From Bog-473 sp963707835 (GTDB lineage Bacteria > Actinomycetota > Acidimicrobiia > Acidimicrobiales > RAAP-2), in NCBI GenBank assembly GCA_963707835.1, contig CAVPRI010000001.1, positions 62,001-126,000 on the forward strand: a stretch of DNA of 64,000 nucleotides, in the 5' to 3' direction. Positions 24,808 through 31,674 of this stretch are shown here, piece after piece (position 1 is the first letter of the stretch; each line of letters opens with the position of its first letter). The position numbers and the translations under genes were made by a program. The notes beneath the pieces were generated by a model. It worked only from the letters and a program-made list of their open reading frames with translations, was not told where the DNA came from and searched no databases.

Positions 24808-25944
24808 GTGCCATACACCTCGATCGAGGATCCGACGAAGCTGCGCAGGGTGCTCGAGGCGACACTGCTGATCCAGTCGAACCTGGAGCTGCCCGAGGTA
24901 CTGCGCCACGTCGTGGAGGAGGCGCGCTCCATGACGGGGGCCCGCTACGGGGCACTCGGCGTCCTCCACGAGGACAGGCACTCCCTCTCGGATTTCATCA
25001 CCGTGGGGCTGCCCGAGGAGGACAAGACCGCCATAGGACCGCTGCCGACCGGGCTCGGCGTGCTCGGTCTGCTCATCGCCGACCCCCACACGCTGCGCAT
25101 CGCCGAGATCAGCAGCCATCCCGAGCATTCCGGGTTCCCCGAGGGGCACCCGCCGATGGCCTCCTTCCTCGGCGTGCCGATCAAAGTGCGCGACGAGGTC
25201 TACGGCAACCTGTACCTGACGGACAAGATCGGCTGGTCGGAGTTTACCCGTGACGACGCCGCGCTCGTCGAGGTGCTCGCGGTCGCCGCCGGCATCGCGG
25301 TCGAGAACGCCCGACTCCACGAGAGGGTCCGTCGCTCGGCTGTCTACGAGGACCGTGACCGCATGGCCCGCGACCTCCACGACACGGTGATCCAACGACT
25401 GTTCGCGCTCGGACTGACGCTCCAGGGAATCGCCGCCCGCCTTCCGGAGAACTCGGCGGGGCAGATACACCAGGCCGTCAAGGAGCTCGACCATGTGATC
25501 ACCCAGGTCCGCTCCACCATTTACGAGCTGGGGGCGAGCGACGAGAGCCGCGGCCTGCGCGACGACGTCACGGCGCTGGTACGCGAGCTCAAGCCGGTCG
25601 TCGGCTGCGAAGTGGAGCTGACCTTCTCGGGTCCGGTCGACACCAACGTGTGCAAGCCCGTTCCCGAACACATGCTGGCCACCATCCGCGAGGCGCTCAC
25701 CAACGTGGGCCGGCACGCCCACGCCTCGCGGGCGTGGGTCGCCGTGGCGGTGGACGGCACGACCTGCCGTGTCACCATCCGAGACAACGGGGCCGGTCTC
25801 GGTGGACCCTCGACCAACGGTGGCGGGCTCGGGCTCCTCAACCTCCGGCGGCGCGCCGAGAAGCTCCACGGCACCTTGGAGGTCGGTGACGCTCCCGCGG
25901 GCGGTACCGTGCTCACGTGGACCGTGCCGCTGCACACGTCGTGA
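24808..25944 (+). CDS. devS: DosS/DevS-type GAF sensor histidine kinase with one GAF domain
   Basis: 378 residues from GTG 24808. A single GAF domain (about 20-170) with RYGALGVLHEDRHSLSDFIT, GLGVLGLLIADPHTLRIAEI and GFPEGHPPMASFLGVPIKV. His114 of the HPPM segment aligns with DosS His149, the proximal heme ligand. The HisKA_3 helix RMARDLHDTVIQRLFALGL carries phospho-acceptor His191, and the HATPase domain has REALTNVGRHAHAS, DNGAGLG and GGLGLLNLRRRAEKLHG. Mycobacterial DosS has two GAF domains and is longer; this protein lacks the second. A redox or O2/NO/CO-sensing hemoprotein is the likeliest role. First gene of an operon with two Usp genes. Confidence 0.9.
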   Translation: MPYTSIEDPTKLRRVLEATLLIQSNLELPEVLRHVVEEARSMTGARYGALGVLHEDRHSLSDFITVGLPEEDKTAIGPLPTGLGVLGLLIADPHTLRIAEISSHPEHSGFPEGHPPMASFLGVPIKVRDEVYGNLYLTDKIGWSEFTRDDAALVEVLAVAAGIAVENARLHERVRRSAVYEDRDRMARDLHDTVIQRLFALGLTLQGIAARLPENSAGQIHQAVKELDHVITQVRSTIYELGASDESRGLRDDVTALVRELKPVVGCEVELTFSGPVDTNVCKPVPEHMLATIREALTNVGRHAHASRAWVAVAVDGTTCRVTIRDNGAGLGGPSTNGGGLGLLNLRRRAEKLHGTLEVGDAPAGGTVLTWTVPLHTS

Positions 25945-25996
25945 CGCCGCGGCCCTCGCCAGCCCGGGCGCACCGACTCCGAGGAGGAAACACGCG

Positions 25997-26437
25997 ATGA
26001 CGTCCCAATCGACGACGGGCAGGATCGTGATCGGCGTCGACGGTTCCGAGTCCTCCCTCGACGCGCTGTCCTGGGCGGCGCGCCAGGCCGACTTCACCAG
26101 GAGCACCCTCGAGATCGTGGCCACGTGGGAATGGCCCGCCAGCTACGGCTGGGCCGTCCCGGTGCCGAGCGACTTCGACCCCGAAGAGGACGTCCGCAAG
26201 ATGCTCGAATCCGCCACCGCCGGGGTGCAGCGCTCCTTTCCCGATGTCCGCATCGACGCTCGGGTCGTCAACGGCCATCCGGCACCTGTCCTGGTGGAGG
26301 CCTCCAAGGGTGCCGACCTGTTGGTAGTGGGCAGCCGGGGCCACGGTGAGTTCATGGGCATGCTCCTGGGCTCGTGCAGCGAGTACTGCACGAGCCATGC
26401 ACACTGCCCCGTGCTGGTGCACCGGGCCGTCACCTAG
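25997..26437 (+). CDS. universal stress protein (UspA fold), first copy
   Basis: 146 residues, one Usp domain. It opens GRIVIGVDGSESSLDALSWA and ends with the ATP-binding signature VVGSRGHGEFMGMLLGSCSE (G-2x-G-9x-G-S pattern), so nucleotide binding is expected. GAGGAGG lies 10 bases before ATG 25997. It follows the sensor kinase by 52 bases in the same operon. In M. tuberculosis the DosR-DosS operon also carries a Usp gene (Rv3134c). Confidence 0.9.
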   Translation: MTSQSTTGRIVIGVDGSESSLDALSWAARQADFTRSTLEIVATWEWPASYGWAVPVPSDFDPEEDVRKMLESATAGVQRSFPDVRIDARVVNGHPAPVLVEASKGADLLVVGSRGHGEFMGMLLGSCSEYCTSHAHCPVLVHRAVT

Positions 26438-26448
26438 CACGGTCCACC

Positions 26449-26871
26449 GTGCCCGGCGCATCCCCGCGCATCGTCGTGGGCGTCGACGGCTCATCCGCCT
26501 CGGAACGAGCACTCGACTGGGCCGTCGCCGAGACCCGCCGGACCGACGGCAGTCTGCACCTGGTCTCGGCCTGGGTCTTCCCGATGGCGCTCGGCTACGC
26601 CTTCACGACGACGGTGCGCGACGTCCGCCAAGCGGCCGAGGAGCTGCTCGACCACTCGACGGCGCACGCCCGGGAGGCCGCACCCGGTATCAAGGTCAGC
26701 GGCGAGACCACCGAGCAGCTGCCTGGACCCGCCCTGGTGGCCGCGGCCCGCGACGCCGACATCCTCGTCGTGGGCTCCCGCGGGCTCGGCGGGTTCGAGG
26801 GCCTCCTGATTGGATCGGTCAGCCGTTACTGCTCACGCCATGCCGCCTGCTCGGTCGTGGTGGTGCGCTGA
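26449..26871 (+). CDS. universal stress protein (UspA fold), second copy
   Basis: 140 residues from GTG 26449, 11 bases after the first Usp gene. It has RIVVGVDGSSASERALDWAV at the start and VVGSRGLGGFEGLLIGSVSR as the ATP-binding signature. The two Usp proteins are clearly related but not recent duplicates, as the middle regions differ. It ends immediately before the stop of the third Usp gene, which is on the other strand. Confidence 0.9.
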   Translation: MPGASPRIVVGVDGSSASERALDWAVAETRRTDGSLHLVSAWVFPMALGYAFTTTVRDVRQAAEELLDHSTAHAREAAPGIKVSGETTEQLPGPALVAAARDADILVVGSRGLGGFEGLLIGSVSRYCSRHAACSVVVVR

Positions 26872-27291
26872 TCAGTCCGAATCCGTTCCAGGCGGGACGA
26901 TGACCACCGGGACCGGCGAGTGCTCGGCCAGCTCGAGGCTGGTGCTCCCGAGGAGGGTCCCAGCGTGCCCGCCCGCCCCCCGAGAGCCCACCACGAGAAT
27001 TGCCCGCGGCTTGGGCTCCCTTGGTGGTCCGCAGCATGGCTGAGCAGGGATCGCCGTCGACCACGCTCCACGTCACGGCTCCGGCGTCGAGACCGGCCTG
27101 GCGTGCCACCGACACGGCTTCGTCGCCGTCGACCGGCGAAGCTCCCGCCACCCCGCCGTGCTCGAGCAGCCCGACGGCGTGCACGATGCGCAGCGGCATA
27201 CCGAGAGAAGCCGCCATCCGCGCCGCCCAGGCCACGGCCCGGCGCGCCGGGGGGAGCCGTCGAATCCCACCACCACCGGAGCGCCGGTCAC
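26872..27291 (-). pseudogene. universal stress protein, third copy, two frameshifts
   Basis: GTG 27291 begins TGAPVVVGFDGS. The frame then changes near the six-base G run at 27249-27254 to continue as ARRAVAWAARMAASLGMPLR up to DPCSAMLRTTKG. It changes again near 27010-27022 to end with VVGSRGAGGHAGTLLGSTSL and VVIVPPGTDSD before TGA at 26872. All parts of a Usp domain, including the ATP-binding signature, are present across three frames. Its GTG overlaps the deacetylase stop, as expected for an intact operon. Two single-base sequence errors are as likely as a pseudogene. Confidence 0.75.
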
Positions 27292-28328
27292 GGCCCCACC
27301 TCGAGGAATGCCCGGTCGATGGCGGTCGACCGGGCAGCACCGACGGCGCGGACCTGGTCGATGCCGGGCCCTCCCGCCGTCGGCGGCGCCCCGCCGGTCG
27401 GCACGCCGACCAGCGCGCCCAGCGTCGCCTCCACCGACGAGGTGAGGGCGGCCAGGTCGTAGCCACCCTCGAGGAACAGGGCGACCCGACCCGGACGAGG
27501 AGCGAACGAGCTCACCAGGCGGGCCAGCTCCGCGAAGTCGCCGCTCGAGAGGGCCAGCTCGGCCAGAGGGTCGGCACGGTGCGCGTCGAACCCACACGAG
27601 ACCAGGACCCAGTCCGGGCGGAACTCCTCGATCGGCCGCCGCGCCACCTCGTCGAGCGCCGTCAGGATCACGTCCCCGGTGGCGCCGGCCGGAACCGGGA
27701 CGTTCACCGTCAGGCCCGGGGCGCCCGGGCCCCCCACCTCGTCGGGTCGCCCCGTTCCCGGATAGAGCGGATCCTGGTGGGTCGAGACATACAGGACGTC
27801 GGGATCGTCCCAAAAGATGGCCTGTGTCCCGTTGCCATGGTGAACGTCCCAATCGACGATCACGACCCGCTCGCCCCGGGCGACCCGTGACGCAGCCGCC
27901 ACGGCCACGTTGTTGACCAGGCAGAATCCCATGGCCCGGTCCGCCAGGGCATGGTGGCCGGGCGGCCGAACGGCCACGAATGCCACCCCGACGCCCTGAC
28001 GTTCGAGCTCCTCGAGGGCCACGATGCCCGCCCCGGCCGCCCGGCACGCGGTACGCCACGAGTCGGGGCGGGCATAGGTGTCCGGGTCGATCGAACCTCC
28101 GCCACGGGCGCAGAAGGCCTCGAGCTCGGCCAGGTAGGCGGTGGCGTGCACGCGTGACAGCTCGTCGACGGAGGCCTCGCGCCCGGGAGCGTCCACGATC
28201 TCGTCGTCGATCCGCAGGGCGCGTACCCCGTCCATCACGGCCGCCAGCCGATCGGGGCGCTCGGGGTGAGCCCGCCCACCGTCGTGTTCGACGAGGCCCA
28301 CCGGACCGGCCAGCACGAGGGGCGTCAT
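27288..28328 (-). CDS. histone deacetylase / AcuC-family deacetylase
   Basis: 346 residues with the class I/II HDAC core. The tandem His pair is in RPPGHHAL (125-126), and the zinc ligands are Asp161 and His163 in DWDVHHGNGTQ plus Asp248 in SCGFDAHRADP. The last segment FLEGGYDL holds the conserved GGY. Bacterial members remove acyl groups from lysines (AcuC acts on acetyl-CoA synthetase) or act on small amides and polyamines. The gene overlaps by 4 bases both the acetyltransferase upstream and the Usp downstream, so a protein acetylation/deacetylation pair is inferred. Confidence 0.92.
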   Translation of the reverse strand: MTPLVLAGPVGLVEHDGGRAHPERPDRLAAVMDGVRALRIDDEIVDAPGREASVDELSRVHATAYLAELEAFCARGGGSIDPDTYARPDSWRTACRAAGAGIVALEELERQGVGVAFVAVRPPGHHALADRAMGFCLVNNVAVAAASRVARGERVVIVDWDVHHGNGTQAIFWDDPDVLYVSTHQDPLYPGTGRPDEVGGPGAPGLTVNVPVPAGATGDVILTALDEVARRPIEEFRPDWVLVSCGFDAHRADPLAELALSSGDFAELARLVSSFAPRPGRVALFLEGGYDLAALTSSVEATLGALVGVPTGGAPPTAGGPGIDQVRAVGAARSTAIDRAFLEVGP

Positions 28329-29017
28329 GACTGGCGCACCGCGGGAACCCGCCGTGATGCCTCACGGGCGTGCAGGGCCCGGCCCGCCTCCTCGGTCATG
28401 GCGATGGGGAACCGCAGCGAGACGGTGCCCCACTCGACGTGTGACGTGAGCGGGTACCCGGAGTGGCGAAAAACGTCGAGCATGCCCGTGTTCTCGGCCA
28501 GCGTCTCGGCCCGGAAGGCCGTCACGCCCCGCTGGCGACCGGCGCGAGCCAGCTCATCGAGCAGGAGCGAGCCCAGCCCGTGCTGTTGGTGTTCGTCTGC
28601 CACCACGAACGCCACCTCCGCTTCGGTCGTGCCCGGTTCCCGGTCGAAACGTCCCACAGCCACCAGTGTGCCCTCGAACGTCACCACGAGCGCCAGCCGG
28701 TCGCGGTAGTCGACCGTCGTGAATCGCTCGACCTCCGCCTCCGACAGCTCGGGGTGGAAGGAGAAGAACCGCAGGTACACCGAATGTGGCGACAGCGCCC
28801 GGTGGAACGCAGCCAAGGCCGACGCGTCGTCGGGCCTGATCGGACGGACGTGGTAGCGCGGAATGCCGGCCTGGTCGGCGACCGCACCGGCGACATCGCG
28901 TTCGAGGTCCGACGGGTAGCCGGCCGGGCCGAGACGTGCGCCGCCCCCCGATGGCGGCGCCGTGAGCGGCGCTGTGCGTTCTCCGTTCGCCTGCATGCTC
29001 CTCACCCAGCGTGACAC
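28325..29017 (-). CDS. GNAT-family N-acetyltransferase
   Basis: 230 residues from GTG 29017. ATG 28996 is an alternative, but the purine run there is only one base from it. GNAT core about residues 50-200: VRPIRPDDASALAAFHRALS, LRFFSFHPELSEAEVERF and EVAFVVADEHQQHGLGSLLL. Acetyl-CoA loop QHGLGSLLLDELARAGRQRG, followed by NTGMLDVFRHSGYPL. This N-terminal pattern resembles the GNAT module of actinobacterial protein lysine acetyltransferases. First gene of an operon with the deacetylase and a Usp, with 4-base overlaps. Confidence 0.85.
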   Translation of the reverse strand: MSRWVRSMQANGERTAPLTAPPSGGGARLGPAGYPSDLERDVAGAVADQAGIPRYHVRPIRPDDASALAAFHRALSPHSVYLRFFSFHPELSEAEVERFTTVDYRDRLALVVTFEGTLVAVGRFDREPGTTEAEVAFVVADEHQQHGLGSLLLDELARAGRQRGVTAFRAETLAENTGMLDVFRHSGYPLTSHVEWGTVSLRFPIAMTEEAGRALHAREASRRVPAVRQS

Positions 29018-29034
29018 CGCCGGATGGTTCGACC

Positions 29035-29050
29035 AAGGGTCGAAGGTCCA
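29035..29050. promoter_or_regulatory. DosR-like box, acetyltransferase / alcohol dehydrogenase divergent region
   Basis: Read leftward it is TGGACCTTCGACCCTT, 13 of 16 identical to the best local box. It lies 17 bases before the acetyltransferase GTG and about 48 before the alcohol dehydrogenase ATG. Confidence 0.45.
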
Positions 29051-29098
29051 TTGGCATCAGGCCGGTCCGGCTTTACGCTCGGCGCGATGGGGAGCACC

Positions 29099-30101
29099 AT
29101 GCACGCCTGGGCGGTCGACCGGCCCGGGCCTATCGACGGGGCGCCGTTGGCCAGGATCGAGCGTCGAGTGCCCGAGCCGGGCCCGGGACAGGTGCGCCTT
29201 CAGGTCCACGTCTGCGGCGTGTGCCGCACGGACCTGCACCTGGCGGAAGGGGACCTGGCCGCACGGCGCCACGGCGTGATCCCGGGTCACGAGATCGTGG
29301 GGGTGGTCGACCGTGTGGGGGACGGCTGCCGTCGCTGGCATGAAGGGGATCGGCTGGGCGTGCCCTGGCTGGCCCACACCTGCGGCCGCTGCCGGTTCTG
29401 CAGGTCGGGCCGCGAGAACCTGTGCACCGGCCCGAGGTTCACCGGGTGGGACGTCGACGGCGGCTTCGCGCCCTTCACCGTGGTCGAGGAGGAGTTCGCC
29501 TACGCGCTGCCCGAGGCCTACGGCAACGAGGAGGTGGCCCCGCTCCTGTGCGCCGGGATCATCGGCTACCGCGCCCTCCTCCGGGCCAATCTACCCGAGC
29601 ACGGTGGGCGCCTCGGCATCTACGGGTTCGGCGGGTCTGCCCACATCACCGCCCAGGTCGCCCTGGCCCGCGGGGCGCGCTGTCCACGTCATGACCCGAT
29701 CGGCCCAGGCCCAGGAATTGGCCCTCGATCTGGGCGCGGCCAGCGCCCAGGGGGCGGAGGCAGCACCACCCGAGCCGCTCGACGCCGCCATTCTCTTCGC
29801 GCCCGTCGGGACCCTCGTCCCGGTCGCACTTGGTGCGCTCGACCGGGGCGGCACGCTGGCCGTGGCCGGCATCCACCTCAGCGACATCCCGTCACTCGAC
29901 TACCAACGCCATCTCTTCGAGGAGCGCACTCTCCAGAGCGTGACCGCCAACACTCGGCACGACGGGGAGGCGTTCCTGGCCGAGGCGGCACGGATCGGCA
30001 TCCGGGTCTCCACGGTCGCCTACCCGATCGACCGCGCCGACGCCGCGCTGCGCGACCTGGCCCACGACCGCGTGAACGGTGCCGCGGTCCTGACCCTGTG
30101 A
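29099..30101 (+). CDS. zinc-binding alcohol dehydrogenase, frameshifted
   Basis: A zinc MDR enzyme of the AdhP-like type: CGVCRTDLHLAEGDL and GHEIVGVVDRVGDGC for catalytic zinc, CGRCRFCRSGRENLC for structural zinc. The first frame runs to about 29680 (GFGGSAHITAQVALARG). A second frame then gives AVHVMTRSAQAQELALDLGA through to VLTL and TGA at 30099-30101. One extra base in GCGCGC (29675-29680) explains it. Corrected length is about 334 residues. ATG 29099 is chosen since GGGGAG lies four bases before it; ATG 29087 is possible. Its stop overlaps the next ATG. The nucleotide loop is GFGGSA rather than GxGxxG. Confidence 0.8.
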
Positions 30102-30844
30102 TGGCGACCAGCCCGAAGCGGCGGGGCGCGACGCCGGCAGGCAGAATGGTCCCCATGGCGACACCTCCTCCCCAACCGCCCGCTCGGCACGTCTCCGACT
30201 TGGCCCGGCGTGTCACGGCTCGCCGGGAGGCGATGGGCATGAGCATCGAGGAGCTGGCGTCACGAGCCGGCATCGACCCGGGCTACCTGACCTATTTCGA
30301 ATCCGCCCCGGACGCCAACCTGAGCAGCGGGGCGCTGCTCCTCATGGCGCTCGCGCTCGACACGACGCCCTTCGAGCTCGCGGGCGGGAGTGAGGACCGA
30401 CCGCTCGGACGTCCAGCCGGCAATGCTCTCGGGGAGCTCCGACACCTCACCGAGGACCAGTGCCGGGCCCATCTCGCCGTGGGCGGGGTGGGCCGGCTGC
30501 TCTACGCCACCGACCGCGGTCCGGTCGCCATCCCGGTCAACTTCGAGTTCACCGAGGGGCAGATCGTGTTCAGCACCGACGACACCAAGGCCGCACACCT
30601 CGAAGCGGAGGGCGAGCCGGTCGGCTTCGAGATCGACGCCGTCGACGAGCGGATCAGCGAGGGCTGGAGCGTGCTGGCCACCGGCACCTGTCGGCGCGTC
30701 AGCGACCCCGGCGAGGTGGAGCGGCTCTCCTCGCTGGACCTCGAGTCCTGGGCCGGTGGGGACCGCCACATCCTCGTGGCCATGGCCGTGCACGAGGTCA
30801 CTGGGCGGGTGATCGTCCACCTCGAAGCCGACGACGAGGGGTAA
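30101..30844 (+). CDS. XRE-type helix-turn-helix fused to PPOX flavin-binding domain
   Basis: 247 residues. Residues about 28-90 form a Cro/C1-type HTH (DLARRVTARREAMGMSIEEL, ASRAGIDPGYLTYFE). The remainder is a PPOX split barrel (CRAHLAVGGVGRLLYATDRG, then IPVNFEFTEGQIVFSTDD). A redox- or flavin-responsive regulator is a reasonable inference. ATG 30101 overlaps the dehydrogenase stop; ATG 30146 or 30155 are possible later starts. It shares the PPOX fold with the gene at 2.1-2.5 kb, and both sit near DosR-like boxes. Confidence 0.85.
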   Translation: MATSPKRRGATPAGRMVPMATPPPQPPARHVSDLARRVTARREAMGMSIEELASRAGIDPGYLTYFESAPDANLSSGALLLMALALDTTPFELAGGSEDRPLGRPAGNALGELRHLTEDQCRAHLAVGGVGRLLYATDRGPVAIPVNFEFTEGQIVFSTDDTKAAHLEAEGEPVGFEIDAVDERISEGWSVLATGTCRRVSDPGEVERLSSLDLESWAGGDRHILVAMAVHEVTGRVIVHLEADDEG

Positions 30845-30927
30845 GGACGACGTATCAGGGAGGCTCCAGGAGCCCACTCGGTCGCCAACACCAGCGTGCG
30901 GGAAGTCCCCCCGCGGCGCCCCGCGGC

Positions 30928-31020
30928 GCCGACGGTGCCCCAGTCGATCGGCGCCGAAGCGCCGTCACAGGACCCTTGGCGATAGGCCCTGGAACTATCG
31001 ACTGGGGCACGTACGTCGGC
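30928..31020. other. long inverted repeat with internal hairpins, candidate structured RNA or bidirectional terminator
   Basis: Exact 14-bp arms GTGCCCCAGTCGAT (30935-30948) and its complement (30997-31010), extended outward by GCCGAC/GTCGGC (30928-30933, 31015-31020). Inside is a perfect hairpin CGGCGC-CGAA-GCGCCG (30949-30964) and a weaker stem around CAGG/CCTG (30968-30991). Two CCGCGGCGCC copies abut on the left (30911-30930). It lies in a 277-bp gap between convergent genes; no coding sequence is seen there. Confidence 0.6.
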
Positions 31021-31121
31021 AATGCGATCAGGCGGTAGATCGCTCCCTCCATTATTCACGATCCGATCCCGCTGGATGAAGGGAAATCCGACAAATTTTG
31101 CTGGGGTTTATGCGGGGAGGG

Positions 31122-31565
31122 TCAAATGACCGGATCCACCATGTCCGCGGCGCCCAGCACTTCGACCAATTCCTGGTCTCGGGGGTAGGAGAGGATGTCG
31201 GACGCGCTGGCCAACGCCAACCAGCGCAAGTCGTCCACCTCGTCGTTCGGCGCGAACTGCCCGGACTCGGCCGCCATGACCCAGTAGGCCACGATCTTCG
31301 GGCGTCCCTTGCGGTCCACGTAGTCGGTGTGGCCCATGAAGCGGATCAGCCGACATGCCAGTCCCGTCTCCTCGTAGACCTCTCGGATAGCGGTGATGTC
31401 GAGCGTCTCGCCCTCTTCGAGCTTGCCCTTGGGGAACGACCAGTCGTGCTGGACGGGCCGGTGCACCACGGCGATCTCGAGCCGCGCCAGCTGACGGCGG
31501 ACCACCAGGCCGCCGGCCGCCTGGACCACGCCGGCCACGTGAGTGGGAGGGGGATCCGCCGTCAC
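31122..31565 (-). CDS. Nudix hydrolase (MutT-like)
   Basis: 147 residues from GTG 31565. The Nudix box is complete: GKLEEGETLDITAIREVYEE followed by TGL. The start region AGVVQAAGGLVVRR and the FMGHTDYVDRKGRPKIVAYW segment resemble the diadenosine-polyphosphate or MutT1 N-terminal type. It likely hydrolyses a nucleoside diphosphate derivative. It is divergent from the CYTH-CHAD gene with a 109-bp gap, a common polyphosphate/nucleotide housekeeping pairing. An open frame further upstream to 31838 overlaps the divergent gene and is not used. Confidence 0.88.
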   Translation of the reverse strand: MTADPPPTHVAGVVQAAGGLVVRRQLARLEIAVVHRPVQHDWSFPKGKLEEGETLDITAIREVYEETGLACRLIRFMGHTDYVDRKGRPKIVAYWVMAAESGQFAPNDEVDDLRWLALASASDILSYPRDQELVEVLGAADMVDPVI

Positions 31566-31674
31566 TGCTCGTCGGGCCACTGTCCCGCAGGTTACCGCCA
31601 CCGCGTCGACGACCGGTGCACCGGGTGCGGATCGCCTCCTGCTGCGGCCACGAGTGCGCAGTAGCCTGAGCGCG

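Noticed and set aside
30928..31020. Inverted repeat considered as an integron attC site
   Set aside because: The GTTRRRY/RYYYAAC core boxes are missing and no integrase or cassette is near.
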